A stretch of DNA of 64,000 bases. Source: Aricia agestis (lineage: Eukaryota > Arthropoda > Insecta > Lepidoptera > Lycaenidae). Below, in pieces: positions 21,567 through 34,456 of the stretch. The first letter of the stretch is position 1. Each line of letters starts with the position of its first letter. The stretch lies in NCBI RefSeq assembly GCF_905147365.1, contig NC_056409.1, forward strand, positions 1,927,001 through 1,991,000, read 5' to 3'. The notes beneath the pieces were generated by a model. That model was not told where the DNA came from, made no database searches, and saw only the letters and a program-made list of their open reading frames with translations. Both the position numbers and the translations under genes were made by a program.

Positions 21567-22036
21567 TAAAAAATAATCGGCCAAGTGCGAGTCGGACTCG
21601 CGCACGAAGGGTTCCGTACCATTATAGAGCAAAATTAGGCCAAAAATTGTGTTTTTTGTATGGGAGCCCCTCTTAATTTTTAATTTTATTTTAATATTAT
21701 TATTTATTATTAAATATTAAAGTACACATATAAGTTATAACTAAGGACTTTGAAAAAAAAAATCAACCTACCTGTTGCCATTATTGATATAGAGCAAAAA
21801 AGGCCAAAAAAATCACGTTTGTTGTATGGGAGACCCCTTAAATATTATTTTAATTTGTTTTAAGTATTTGTTATTATAGCGGCAACAAATATACATAATC
21901 TGTAAAAAATTCATCACTCTAGCTATTACTGTTCTTGAGTTACAGCCTGGAGACAGACAGATAGACGTACGGACAGACAACGAAGTCTTAGTAATAGGGT
22001 CCCGTTTTTACCCTTTGGGTACGGAACCCTAAAAAC
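21567..22036 (+). mobile_element. GGCCAAGTGCGAG...GGAACCCT repeat, copy B
   Basis: Same ends as copy A (TCGGCCAAGTGCGAGTCGG ... GGGTACGGAACCCTAAAAA) but a longer, different middle containing two versions of AGGCCAAAAA...GTATGGGAG. The sequence AGCTATTACTGTTCTTGAGT in this middle recurs in truncated copies D and E. Confidence 0.75.
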
Positions 22037-23516
22037 TGGACATCGAAGATAACCTTATAAGGCTCCTGCTTTGCATTTGGGACACGGACTACTAAAAGCA
22101 ATATTATGTCTGCCAATAAACAAAAAAGAAAGCGTAAGGACATAAAACTTTATCGCCGTCAGAAAACGGTATTTATGAAAATTGAGAATACAGCGTCAAT
22201 TACAGCCTTTCGGTATTCGTCAAGTTACTTTAGGCTCTGTAGACTACGAATAATAAATAGGCTGTAGATATTAACATTAGCCGATATCCACAGCTGAAGT
22301 TATAGCCGAGCGGCGAGCACACTGCACAGTAGTCAGTAGCTAAATTCTCTGCTGGCAAAATGTATTTAAGAATCTAAAATTGGCAGAAATTATCGTTTTT
22401 CAAATTTTCAATCTTAGGTCACATACATATTATACCTCTTGCATTTTTAAACAGCTTCATGCCATTGCATCGTAATGACAATTTTCATCAATTTTGTTAT
22501 TAATATCTTATGAACGTGCAACAGACGCGTATGAAGACGGCTGGCGCGGCGGCTGCTTGGGCGACCCACATCAAAATTTGGCAGGCGCCAACAACTTTCG
22601 AAACCCGCATAAGTGGGCTACCACGCTCGTCCGGCAACTGTTACGCTTCGCTATTGACTCATACCGTTGTTGTGATATTCAAAATTAAAAGCAAAATCTC
22701 AATGGCGACCGTCCAAAGAACAAAGGACCAGTTATATACTTAATTTAAAACTCACCACCACCACCTCTAAATCAAGCCCACACGAAGTGCTGAGAGACTC
22801 ATTATTACCTGGAAAGAAATAATCAATAATTAGTATTTAATCCATACAGTAAATAAGGTAAACAGTTCTAAAATTTCTGACTTCCAATTACAAATCCATC
22901 GAGCATAAAAACCGCAATATCCCCCGACACCTCGACGGTTAAACTCGATCAGATTCGACATGAATCTTATGGAGCGTTATATTACATCGAAATGGGATGC
23001 TATCGGGCTGGGGTAAGGAATCCGGAGCCAGAGCGATGCGTCGTTTACGGCACGCGGATCAGTTGCTCCAACTGATCGCATATCGTGCTCCAACTGATAC
23101 CAACATTCAAGAAAATAGCTTATTAATATTGGCAGTGTCACGTGGACGGTTTTTCGGAACAATAATTATTATGATTCAGCCTATCAATCTTTTAGATATT
23201 ATGTAATGTTAGATTATGCTTGGATTGATTTGAATTCATAACTTAACCACTGAGTACTGAGATACACCCATACTGAGTAAACAGGAAAAACATAACTTAA
23301 ACGAATTAAGATTTTTATTGTATGTGTATTACTATGTAGATTTCTAAAATTTATTCTGTGCACGCTCTATCTAATATTTTCCATCACATTTCTCTCCGTA
23401 GGACTGCTGGAAGAAATTTCTGTTAGAGATAAGCAGTACCTATTGTGTCGTTTTTCTTCTGTGTATATTTCGTGTTAAAAATGTATGTGTGCAATAAATA
23501 GTAAAGTACCTGGATG
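22037..23516. other. no recognisable gene
   Basis: A GC-richer patch at 22520-22630 is open in two frames for 60-77 codons, but neither product is recognisable. A small hairpin GATCAGTTG-CTC-CAACTGATC is at 23058-23078. Confidence 0.35.
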
Positions 23517-23785
23517 ACCGAGCTTTGCTCGGTATAGCAAACACTCATTGACTTCGTGTTACTTAATAACGCCATCTGCTGGTCGTTAAAACAATTAGTT
23601 GCTTACAAAATAGTATTATTATTCGCCAATAGACGTCAGGAAGAGTCATATTTTTCAGTTTATCGATAAAACACGAATAAAAAGACATTTTCTGAAAATG
23701 ATTCCTAGCTAGATCGATTTATCGCCCCCCAAACCCCCTATATACTAAATTTCATGAAAATCGTTGGAGCCGATTCCGAGATTCC

Positions 23786-23847
<62 letters not shown>

Positions 23848-23890
23848 TTGTATATATATATATATATAAGAATTGCTCGTTTAAAGATAT
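23517..23890 (-). repeat. Helitron-like repeat interrupted by a TA microsatellite
   Basis: Includes the hairpin ACCGAGCTTTGCTCGGT at its left and the block GATAAAACACGAATAAAA ... CTAGATCGATTTATCGCCCC that recurs at 59590-59740. On the minus strand the hairpin would lie at the 3' end, as in Helitrons. The microsatellite splits GATTCCGAGATT from GCTCGTTTAAAGATATAAG, contiguous in the 59.7-kb copy. Confidence 0.55.
23789..23869. repeat. (TA)n microsatellite
   Basis: About 29 TA units, an interruption (TCTTG), then about nine more. Confidence 0.9.
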
Positions 23891-23924
23891 AAGATAAATA
23901 AATAAGAGTCATACAATCAGGCAT

Positions 23925-25109
23925 CTTTTTACCGACTTCCAAAAAGGAGGAGGTTATACGTTCGGCTGTGTGTATCTTCTTTTTTTGTATGTTCAACGAT
24001 AACTCAGCCGTTTGTGAACCGATTTTCAAAATTCTTTTTCTGTTGTACAGGGTTTAACTCGAATTTGGTACCATGTTCACAAATGTGGTGATCTAATGAT
24101 GGGATCCTGGAGGAATCGAGGGGACTCCTTGAAATTTGTATAGAAACATATAGTGATTTCAATTTTTACTGGAGCATTCGAGGTAAATGCTACCAAAAAG
24201 TAAGATTTCGCACCAGGTTATACCTTGGATCCGAAGGTACCCAACAGAACTTTTGAATCCTTATAGATACAGGTTCGGGGCTTTCGGCGTTGTTTAAACA
24301 ACTGAAAGCATAAGCCAACACATACATTTATTTGATCATCATCATCAAAATCATAATTATGCCAGGGGTCATCACATTATAACCCAATTATTGATGCTTT
24401 TCGTGATATTTTGCATCGAAGCAGATGTTTTTGATGATTATTTCGCTGTTTGTGTACCGATTTTCAAAATTCTTGTGTTGTTGTATAGGATATAATCTTG
24501 ATTTTGTATAATAATTACGAAAGTGGTGAGCTGATGATGGGATCTATGAGCAATCGAGGGAAATCCTTGAAATTTATCAAAAGACTCATAGTGGTTAAAA
24601 TGTTGTTTCTAGTAACTTAAACATATGTTACGTATAAGAGAAAGTTCATACGAAGGTGTCTCTTGGTCCAAAGGCACTGAACAGAACTCCTGAACCTTTA
24701 AAGATAAAAGTTTTTAAATTGCAGCATCGCTTAGATAACTGCAAGCATTTACCACAATTTCGCTTACAGTAACATAATGTGAATAGTTAACATTCGTAGT
24801 GGTTATTTACGCATAAAGCCTTATCCTGTAGATAACTAAAAAGAGTGAAATTATTATTTTTAACAAAAAATTAAAACCGACTTCCAAGGTAAAAACAATA
24901 ATAATATGAACTAAAAAGTATTTAATAACTCTTACTTCAAAGTAATGAAGACTGTAGTATGTACAGAAATGTTGAGATTTAGACGAATTCTGAAAAAGGC
25001 ACTATTATAGAATAAGAGTTATTTACTACGTTATTTAATACTTTTTAGTTCATATTATTATTGTTTTTACCTTGGAAGTCGGTTTTAATTTTTTGTTAAA
25101 AATAATAAT
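23925..25109 (+). mobile_element. CCGACTTCC...GGAAGTCGG repeat, copy 1
   Basis: Begins TTTTACCGACTTCCAAAAAG and ends TTGGAAGTCGGTTTTAATTT then TTAAAAATAATAAT. The ends share the inverted core CCGACTTCC/GGAAGTCGG. Two diverged internal half-units (about 23960-24320 and 24430-24740) repeat GTTTGTG..CCGATTTTCAAAATTC, GTGGTGATCTAATGATGGGA and GAATCGAGG. Aligns along most of its length with 34457-35616. Non-coding. I know the family as common in Lepidoptera but do not recall a class with confidence. Confidence 0.7.
24850..25109. repeat. 80-bp near-perfect inverted repeat
   Basis: Arms 24850-24929 and 25030-25109 differ at one position out of 80. Each contains the CCGACTTCCAAGG/CCTTGGAAGTCGG end. 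The loop is 100 bp. The sister copy at 35.4 kb has only the right arm. Confidence 0.85.
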
Positions 25110-25196
25110 GAAAAAAAAGAAAAATCCCCAAACATAAACCATAAGATTAGGCAATCCTATGCAGAATATGCCGATAAACACCACCAGCAATATCGA

Positions 25197-25345
25197 TCAG
25201 CCGGCGGGAGATGGGGAAAAAATGTAATTTGCCGGCTGGCACGGCATTTCCAGCGAGTTCCATCAGCCGGCATCGGCGGTAATTACCGCGGCGCCGGGCG
25301 CAGATTGGCTGCCGATTGAGTTACGCCGGGAAATGCGACGCGAGT
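25197..25345. promoter_or_regulatory. GC-rich patch with repeated GCCGGC and a TAATTA palindrome
   Basis: AGCCGGCGG, TGCCGGCTGG and AGCCGGCATCGGCGG are spaced about 33 bp apart, followed by the perfect 14-bp palindrome GCGGTAATTACCGC (25276-25289) with a homeodomain-type TAATTA core. It stands out against AT-rich sequence. A regulatory role is a guess from composition and motif order. Confidence 0.3.
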
Positions 25346-25467
25346 GCCGCAGCCACCCCGCAACGACGCATGTTACAAGTTACAACTTACATGTTATGCT
25401 ATGGAAAGGCTTTCATTTATCAAAGTACGATATTAAAAGCCTTCGCTCAGCATAATACACTTAGGCC

Positions 25468-25625
25468 GCGTTTCCACTGACGCGGAACGGAGCGGAGAGG
25501 AGCTTAGCGGTGCCCGAATTGACCAATCGTGCTATTTAAGCGGAATGACAGCGAAGATTTCGAGCATTTTGATTGGTCAATTCGGCACCGCTAAGCTCCT
25601 CTCCGCTGCGCTTCAGTGGAAACGC
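25468..25625. mobile_element. foldback MITE (GCGTTTCCACTGA ends)
   Basis: Long inverted arms: GCGTTTCCACTGA at each end, then a stretch including GCGGAGAGGAGCTTAGCGGT and GAATTGACCAATC, around a 40-bp loop. A further TTTTCCACTGAAG follows at 25634. The target duplication is not clear. Confidence 0.65.
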
Positions 25626-27483
25626 AGGGTGCTTTTCCACTGAAGTACTAAGTATACTGTGTCGACTTTTCTTTGAAGTGTAGACTATACAAAAGGTGCT
25701 GCTCCAAAGGTAAGAAGCATGGTCATAAGCCAAGATCAACTGATTTTACGAAAGACGTGTCTACAGCTCATTCGAATTCCGATAATGCCTGTAGGAAAAA
25801 ATGAAGTTACGGTATATACTACAGGCTTTTGTGTTGTGAGTGTAATTGTTTATGGAATCCCCATAAATACGCTACTTCTAACGTATCTATGGGGATTCCA
25901 TCCATCCATCCAAGTTCCAACCATTCCAATCATCACTATTATTGTGTTAGTCGAAGTTTTAATAAGATAAAAATTAAGTATAATAATCCGCAAAATATCA
26001 AACCACATGCAGCACGATATTCTCTTATTATGAGATTTCTATGATGAGGAACAGCAAAAAACCCACCGAAGACTGGGAAAAATGGAGGATTCGAGTCAAA
26101 TTCTCGTAGCGGTGAATTTTATCAGATTCACGATAACGGTCCCAGTTATCACGGCGACAGTATCTAGAACGCATTGGTTATAAATAGGAATCGGCAGCAA
26201 TTTTTACAAGGTCATTTGTATTTGTGCCAATTCCGAGCAATATATCTTGCGAAAAACATTCGCGAGAGGCGATACATGTTATTCGTAGCGGCTAGTATGT
26301 AAATACTACTTTTTTAAATGTTAAGGTATGATACAGACATTCGACAATTAATCACGTCGCGGATGTTGTTGACTTTCTGAATTCATAATTTTGACGATGG
26401 TAAAGACGTACGGTATCGATAACAGAGTTTCGGGAAAAGTAGCTTTTTGTGACAAAGTAATATGTTATTTTCTTCATAATTTCATTATCTACTTTCAGTG
26501 TAAACTTTCTAACGAGATTGTCGACAAGATGTAAATGAGAGAATACTTTGGCAGCGTTAGCGCTTAAAGTCTAAAGTCTAAAATCTAAACTCCAAACCAT
26601 ATTTGAGCTATCAGATGCCCATGCCCGATCTAAATTATAATATTTACATACATATACATAATTATGGTCAATATGTAATACTGCTATTACAACATACAAT
26701 AATGAATGATTTTCAGCACAAGGAATTGGACAAACTTCGTTAGCTCGATTCGGAATTGTGCGTTATTTTATTATTTCGTCCGCGAAAACGAATGTTAAAA
26801 AAATTATAAGAAATTTAAAAAATCTGATAGTCCAAAACCTTTTGAGATGTTATGTGTAACCTATTAACCACACATTTACCATTTCGGTAGTTGCGTGGTG
26901 AATTACTCAAAAAGATTTATCAAAGATTTGATAACAAATATTAATCATCATTAATTGATCGATCAATAGAAAAAAAGATTCGTTTACTACGAAAACTACG
27001 TCAGTAAGGCATGACTAAGGCGATTTGAGTGATTTTTACATGATTAAATAATATCATAACACGATCCTTGCGTGTCATCGTTCATTACATGGGTGTGAGG
27101 ACGAGCCGCAAGGTTTTCACATCAAGCCCAAATTTTCCGTGTCAATACGAGGTAAATCAACAATGAGTACCTAGTTATTTCAGTCTCACTTTTAGTATGA
27201 ACTGGAAGTGGTAAGTAATTGATATAGTTATTATTTTCCATTTAATAATATGTTGCAATAATTTAATAACTAATAAGAACAGCTTAGTTATGTTTAACAT
27301 GTACATTGTATATAGCTAGTATAGTGTTTTCCTAAGTACTAAACCTACAAGAGTTAGCATCTGCTAGTAACATGGAGGCTGGAGCCTTTTGCTAATGCAG
27401 GCATTGCAATTTCTCTGCAGTTGTCCGTCCTACCGTCACGTCCCACCTTACCACAGGTTTAGAGATAGAAAAAATCGACCCCT
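25626..27483. other. no recognisable gene
   Basis: An imperfect hairpin lies at 25851-25902 (TGGAATCCCCAT...ATGGGGATTCCA). An eight-base unit (AAAGTCT) is repeated at about 26566-26588. No exon or RNA gene recognised. Confidence 0.35.
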
Positions 27484-27624
27484 GGGGTCCGATTCTCAAG
27501 TCCCGAAACATAAATTTCGTTTCGATCGCAGGCTATCTCACTCTTATTTTTGACAGCATGTACGCGAACAAGACAGCCTGCGATCGAAACGTAATTCGAA
27601 GCTTGAGAATCGAGCTCGGTCCCC
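27484..27624. repeat. nested inverted repeat
   Basis: The inner pair TTTCGATCGCAGGCT/AGCCTGCGATCGAAA and outer pair GATTCTCAAG/CTTGAGAATC, with GGGGTCC/GGTCCCC beyond, form an interrupted foldback of 141 bp. It may be part of a larger GC-rich element that runs to about 27760. Confidence 0.6.
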
Positions 27625-28265
27625 ACGGCCCACGTTTTCTTCTCCACTGTTCCTCCAGGCGCACGCTGACACACGTCGGGGGTCTGCGGCGCGCGGCGCA
27701 GCGTTTATTTTTAATTAATTTGCGGCCTCTACCAGCGGCCGGCGCGATTGGGTAACGCCGAGTTTCACAAGCACGTACTGCTATATCGATTGCACCTGCG
27801 CCATTGACCCAATAACCACGGACTGGAAGTACAAGAGAGGGTATCGGAATGTATAGCCATAGGGCATAGGGCATAAGTGTTCAGTCGTAGGCAGAGTAGG
27901 TACCCAGATATGAGTTCTACAAGCTCCTACACATAGTGTGGGTAATACCCGATATTATGATCTCCGTTTCGCCAAGAGCAGATAGGGGTCTGTAGTCTGT
28001 ATAATTCTTCAAATGGGGGAATAAAGGCCTGTAGTAGGGACTTTATTACCCCATTTGAGGAATCGAGTAGGGACTCGATACGATATCTCAGCAGGTTTTT
28101 ATTGATTTATTAAATTTTATGTGAAAATATTAAGAAACGTCTCTCATCAGTTCTGACAAAAACAAGACGTGGCAGCAAAGTATTTAAACAGTGCTCTATT
28201 TAAAAACGCAACGAACACGAATGTGAAACGATAGTTCCTCATTAGGGCGAGTTGAACAATATATA
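27625..28265. other. no recognisable gene
   Basis: GC-rich to about 27755 and then AT-rich. A hairpin CAAATGGGG...CCCCATTTG, with inner AATAAAG/CTTTATT, lies at 28012-28061. Confidence 0.35.
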
Positions 28266-28757
28266 GCTTTGTCCACACTGTGCCTTTTTTTGTTCATCAA
28301 GGGCATGCGTCATAGCGCAGTCAACAGCGTACGTGAGGCATGCCCCCGACGCATGCGCTCTGACCATATCCAAAACTTCGTTTAGTTCTATTTTTTCTGG
28401 AAATTCTTATAACATTTGGTCATAAGAAATTCCCGCACATAGCCGCACATATTCCACCCAAACGTTCTCGTCGCACATGTTACAAAACTGACATGTCTGT
28501 CAGTTTTGTAACATGCATGATGCAACTGCAACTGAACAAAAATGACAATGTTGGCGTTGCGTTCGATAACGCATTTTTTTATTTTATTTATTTTTATTTA
28601 TTACGCATAAGATACACAAACGTTATATTTAAATTGACTGGCAGCACCATTAAACCCGACAAGGGTTTGTCTCGGTGCCATTGAAAGCGCCAAACGAAAG
28701 TTGAATACAAAAAAGATGACGAAAATTGAAGACGAAAGCGCATAGTGTGGACATAGC
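28266..28757. mobile_element. MITE with TA duplication (Tc1/mariner type)
   Basis: Ends GCTTTGTCCACACTGTGC and GCATAGTGTGGACATAGC are imperfect inverted repeats flanked by TA on both sides. About 490 bp and non-coding. It holds a perfect internal hairpin at 28476-28515. Confidence 0.6.
28476..28515. repeat. perfect 18-bp hairpin
   Basis: CATGTTACAAAACTGACA and its exact reverse complement around the loop TGTC. Confidence 0.85.
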
Positions 28758-30926
28758 TAATGTATGTCAGAGATAATAGTTAATTGGGAGCTTCCGTTTT
28801 CTTAGTACTCTGTAGGCTGTCATTTACTGAGCTCTATTTGTTATTATCAGAGAGGACTCCGTACATTGTAGGAACTAGGAACATTAATCAACGAAATAAT
28901 CTTCCTATAAATTACTGTACGTTACGGTGTCATGTTTATTGTCTCTAGCGCGTCGCGGTACAAAATAGAGCACATTACAGATAAGAATATTGTGGAACTA
29001 AAACGAAGATAGGCTTTTATTGCCTACTTAGAATAGAGAGTGGGTATCTGTACTATCTACTATCTAGCAAATAGTTTCCACAGAAATATTAGCTCGGAGC
29101 ACCTTAATTTCGTCAGAGTATTCGCTATCACGAATAACAAGTAAATCCTTTCTGAGACAACACTTTGGCAAAATTTCAATACGTTTAGAATATAATTTTA
29201 TATATTAGAAGCCCGTCGCATTTCGAACCAAGCGGGGCAATCGGGCAGTAAAGATAGATTGAAATAGAAAGTACCCCTTATTTTGCAAGAGTTTGGAGCG
29301 AAAACTTTTGGCTTCCTGCCTAAAGCGTCCTCGTATGTCTGAAATGTTTTTTTGTTATTCCATGTTCAGTACGTTATATTTTAGACGTACCTAACTAGAA
29401 TATAGATACAGAACATTATGCACACATAACGTAGTTAATATGAGGGGATTAATAACATTGCCTGAATGATCATCAATAACTTGAGCCTGCAATAATAATT
29501 ATTATTTTATGGCCTCTATCAGAGGGAACAAAAGATTACTCAATTTTTAATTAGTCAAGCTAATATCGACTTCGATCGCTTCATTCCATTTCTGTCAAGA
29601 GTCTATATCTTCATTGAAGTTAAGTGATCACTGATCATCAAATGACTCTTAGTGCGGCTATTATTGAACACGCAGTCCACGATTGTGCACAACGTGGACA
29701 GTCACAAATTCACAATACACGGGACATGGGAAATAGTTTCAAAACACGGCACAAACAAAACGCGCGAACACACGTCTCGCAATACAACTATTGTTGATAG
29801 AGACAAAAACCTCTACAATAGCACTCAGGATGTGAGAAAGAAAATTAAATAGATAAATGCGGTGATGAAAATAGCAATTGTTAAACGTGATTCTTGTAAT
29901 AAAGGAAATCTACCAAAACTTTACCCAAAGTTAGGATGTTAAGCTATTTCATTTTTTTTAAATGACTTTATTTCGATTAATTTTATTAACACATAAGTTG
30001 TACCGTCTAGAACTGGCAAACACCTATGATTACCTTATTGTGTTTTTGCAATAAACTACCTGCTCTAAATATATTACAACATAAATAACATTTTATATAA
30101 CATGTAGATAAACGCGTACACGGCAGATCGTCGTGACTAGTATAATATGGAAGTTACATAGAGTCCACAAACATGAGTACAATTAGCGCGCCTCCACAAT
30201 GGGTGACCTTGAACTTCGCCAGTCACCACCAAGGCCGATCAGCTCATCACGGGCTTTGACCGGGAACCAGAGTTGTGCAAATATGACTCATACTTATGAC
30301 ATATTATCCAAAACGAAGCTAAAACAACGACCCTAATTTCCCTGGACTCGAATCATTGGTTTGGCACCGCTAAGGAAAGAATTGGCAAATGCCAATATAT
30401 TTAAAGAAAAATAAAAATATGTAAACAGAGCAATTAAAAGAAAAAGAGACATTACTTCGACAAAAGATATTACCTCCGAAACAAAACCAATTTAACGCTA
30501 GCATGTAGATTTAGAAAACACGAACAGGAAGGCATTAGCTTTAAAGTTAAGTGCCTATATCGCATCCTATGCACACACACCTCTGTGCTCACTCAAAGCC
30601 CGTGAAACTCATATAGGTACTTGACACTCGGGGCTGTCGAAGCTAGGACTCACAAAGGTGAGACGGATGTCTTTATGAAACTCGCAGCCTGCCGGAGCAA
30701 TTACGTGCAGTTCCCATTATGCGAACTCTAGAGAGCTTTATATTATGAGATTTCTGCGTTTGAAAGGGAGCGCTCAGAATAGCGTGAGGCTAAGACGCGC
30801 CTAATATTAGACATGTCTTTAAATGCATCATCACTAGACGTCCATCTGGCATCTCATGACTTCCATAGAACGTCGTTCTCGTTTAATTAGTGGATGCAGG
30901 AAAACGGCTACAAGAATATAATATTA
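28758..30926. other. no recognisable gene
   Basis: About 2.2 kb of AT-rich DNA. A 66-codon reading frame at 29652-29852 lacks any family feature. A GC-balanced patch at 30180-30270 has no identity I can support. Confidence 0.4.
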
Positions 30927-31551
30927 CTAGCTGTTGCCCGCGACTTCATCCGCGTTAACATAGTATAATAACAAAGATGGATAGTTTTCTCCTTTCTGTT
31001 TTTGTGGTTCCTTATACAAAGGGTAAAAACGGATCCTATTTAAGCAAACGTCAAACGCAAACGTCAATAAACTTTCAGGTTTCTAACTCAAGAAATGACG
31101 GACTTTCATTGGAACTTTCTACCCCAATTTCGGCCCCTTGGGGGTAGAATTACCAGAAACACTTAAACACGTATCCAATCATTTTTAATCAGTAACCCAA
31201 ACATAAAATTTCATGTTTCTAACTCAAGAAATAACGGAGTTTCATTCAAACTTTCAACCCCAATTTCACCCCCTTGGGGGTAGAATTTCCAAAAACGCTT
31301 AAATACGTATCCATTCATTTTTAATCAGTAACCCAATTTCATGTTTCTAACTCAAGAAATGACGGACTTTCATTAAAACTTTAAACCCTTATTTCACCCC
31401 CTTCGGGGTAAAATTTTCAAAATTCCTTCCTTAGTGGGTGTCTACTTAATAAAACAACCCTACTCACCAAATTTCGTGGCTGTAACTTTTACAGTTTTTG
31501 CTCAGCGATGATGAATCAGTCAGTCAGGACATGTAATTTTATAAGTATAGA
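30927..31551 (-). mobile_element. Helitron-type element with three internal repeats
   Basis: On the minus strand it begins TCTATACTTATAAAATTACA at 31551 and ends GATGAAGTCGCGGGCAACAG then CTAG at 30927. The interior has three direct copies of a 125-135 bp unit; each carries TTTCTAACTCAAGAAAT, then AC(C)CCC...CCCTTGGGGGTA, then CGTATCCA. Non-coding. Confidence 0.7.
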
Positions 31552-32773
31552 TGGAAGTACGGAAAACATAAAGTTCACGTATTTGTCTCTCGCGGCCGCA
31601 ATAATTCACGTCTTCGCTTTAAATAAAACACTTTGTTTCGGACTTTCTCCGACATGCAACACGTTCACAACGGCATTGTGCAATTTTCACCGAATAAATT
31701 GTCTAAATATTCTGACGAGTTGGAACTTTGTTGCGTCGCGCTGTCCCGAGACGGGGGAACATAAAATTTACTGCAAACAATTCTTCGAGCAATTGCGTCA
31801 GATGTCTGATTTACTGCATATAAGTTCAAATAAAATATTGAGAATACTGCAAGTACTGGGTTGCTCAATGAAAAGGGCAAAAGGCGAGTAAAATCTGATG
31901 CACCTTACGACGAAATTGACGCAGCAAGTGAGAGAGGTCTCGTTATATTTGGAACGCACCAGGAACGCACGTGAGCTACTGTTGCGACAGCGCACGTTTA
32001 GAAATAGCACGCTCAAATAAAACAGCGCGACTCATGGAACGCAGCGGATTATCTCGTCTGAAATGCAGTTGGGCTGAAAGCAAGGAAAACAAACAATAAC
32101 ATTATGTGACATCATCTACAGTCATCCGAATTCCGATATAATGTCCTGAAGGAAAAGTCAGTCAATATTTAAAGCGTTAAACAATTTGATACTTATGGTA
32201 AACTGTGATACTGGAATAAGTTTCCATGATTTGTAGACCCTAAATTACTGTGGGGGGAGAAGCGTCGCAGCAATAATTCTTCTGAGATAATATATGACAT
32301 AAAGAACCTGTTAATTGCTAATCTAAGATTGCGTCCGCTTTTTACAGCTTGGCTAGTTTTCTAGACGCATGCCGTCACTTAGCAGGAAATAATCTAAAAG
32401 TTAATTTATTTTTACATTAGCCACGTCTTATCAACACTTCTACCACAACATAAATTACAGTTACTCGCAAGCAGTTACGAGTATATGAGGACATGGATTG
32501 AACTAAGCGAGGAAGTTATTTTCTTTCTGATACTTTAGCTGCCCGATAATAAAATTCGATCCGACAATCAGCCAAGTATTTCTCTATCTAACAATTCTCG
32601 GCTTTTCTAACATGAAATTGTATTTTGAGATTCAAGAGCCGTGTTGTGTCCAACAATCAGTGTTCTTCGGGCACTCAGACCGGTTCTCGTCACCTGCCGC
32701 TTTCAAGTTATAACGAGCAATGTTTTCCTTGGCTTCAGAAAATTGGATAACCTGGCTGGCACTAAAGATATTC
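31552..32773. other. no recognisable gene
   Basis: A 127-codon reading frame (31508-31891) starts inside the Helitron and runs into flanking DNA. Its product is unrecognisable and probably a chance frame. Confidence 0.4.
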
Positions 32774-33127
32774 TTTTTTTTTTTTTTTTTTTTATGAAAT
32801 AAGGGGGCAAACGAGCAAACGGGTCACCTGATGGAAAGCAATTTCCGTCGCCCATGGACACTCGCAGCATCAGAAGAGCTGCAAGTGCGTTGCCGACCTT
32901 TTAAGAGGGAATAGGGTAATAGGGGAGGGTAGGGAAGGGAAGGGAAGGGAATAGTTGAGGGTAGGGAAGGGAATAGGGTAGGGGTTAGAGGATTGGGCCT
33001 CCGGTAAACTCACTCACTCGGCGAAACACAACGCAAGCGCTGTTTCACGCCGGTTTTCTGTGAGAACGTGGTATTTATCCGGTCGAGCCGGCCCATTCGT
33101 GCCGAAGCATGGCTCTCCCACGTATAA
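32774..33127 (-). mobile_element. structured SINE-like retroposon, copy 4
   Basis: Same family, with the longest T run of the five (about 20). The left flank ends ATTC and the right flank after CGTATAA begins ATTC, a candidate 4-bp duplication. The long pure tail suggests a recent insertion. Confidence 0.75.
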
Positions 33128-34456
33128 ATTCTCAGCTGAGTACGTTTGTTTGTGCTGAAAATATGCCTAATATTTCCACTCACTAATTAAGCTTTGAAGG
33201 AAAAAAATCATGAATCCCAAATGATTTTGGAAAAACAATAATATTTACTCTCACAACATATAAATTTGGCAGTTTGCCTATACAATTAATTGCCAATTTA
33301 ACAGTCCAGCTGCAATGTTCAAAGGTCCTTTCATTCACCGCCATTTCAAATCCTATCCAATGGAAAGATTCAGGAAAATTGAATCTATTGGAAAAGAGCA
33401 GCGCAAAAACTTATTTTAAATGCTATTTATCAAGTTTTCCCGTAACTAAATAGAGAAAAAAAAATACGGTAGCTGTCGACCCATAAGTATTTTACAGTTA
33501 TACGACGTATTACTCCTATGGCAATCTAGTCCACCCACATGGATTTAGTACCTGAACACGCCGATGCCGTCTCAGCAGTGCGTGCCCGGCCGGCTGAAGT
33601 ACGAATATACGTGACCACTTTAACGAGAACGGTCGAAAGATACCAGGCCGCTGCCGAGAGAGATCGCAACAGAATGGAAGTGGGCAGCCTCGATGCAACC
33701 GGTTCCCTATCCGGCCGAACAAGGCTAAGATAACACTCCACATTTGTGTTTCGAGAATCGAGATACGACCAAGTCTCTGGTATTATTAATAGTAAAAAAC
33801 AAAATTTATCTATTGAGGACCTTAACCTAACGGGATCCAGGGAATCCCTCGCTGAAGGACACACATTATCTAGCGCCAATCTGATAAGCAATGACAATAA
33901 ACAATAGCAAAAGTGATTGGTTTCTCATGAACCAGAAAAAACGGAAATAAACATGCGTGTTGCATAACCCGAAGCCCACTTACGGTGGTTCCGCGAAAAA
34001 CGCCATGTGCAAACGACGTTCGCCAGCAATATAAACAATTAACGTTAATCCCGTCTGACGTGGAAGCGCGAGAATCTACATAATGCGTCCGTGGCAACGA
34101 TGAATATTTATCGTCTACGACCCCCTGTTGTTTACTCGTTTATTCTCTATAACGCTGTCAGACTCTCTGATCTCATTATTGCCGCTAATGAACACAAGAC
34201 AGCGGAAATTCTCAATCCTAAAGATACTTACTAAAATTCTAAAATATTAAATACCTAAGGGTTGTTGCGTGGAGGACGAAGGTGCATGAGATATTCATCG
34301 CGATATTCGCACGTATATAAAGCTGACAGTCTCTTTGATCTCATATTAACGCTATGAGACTGGAAAAAGACTGCGAAAATTCTTAGTCCTATTGATACTA
34401 AATTACTATAATGCGTATATTTGCGTGAAAAATATAGATGCTTGAGGTATTCTACA
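33128..34456. other. no recognisable gene
   Basis: The patch 33530-33730 is GC-richer and open in several frames, the longest a minus-strand 123-codon frame (33526-33897). I recognise no domain in any frame. Confidence 0.35.

Noticed and set aside
23745..24029. 94-codon frame with an Ile-Tyr repeat
   Set aside because: Translation of the TA microsatellite.
31508..31891. 127-codon plus-strand reading frame
   Set aside because: Starts within the minus-strand Helitron, crosses its border and has no domain or codon signal; a chance frame.
33526..33897. 123-codon minus-strand frame, with overlapping frames on both strands
   Set aside because: Open in several frames because the patch is GC-richer; no recognisable family.
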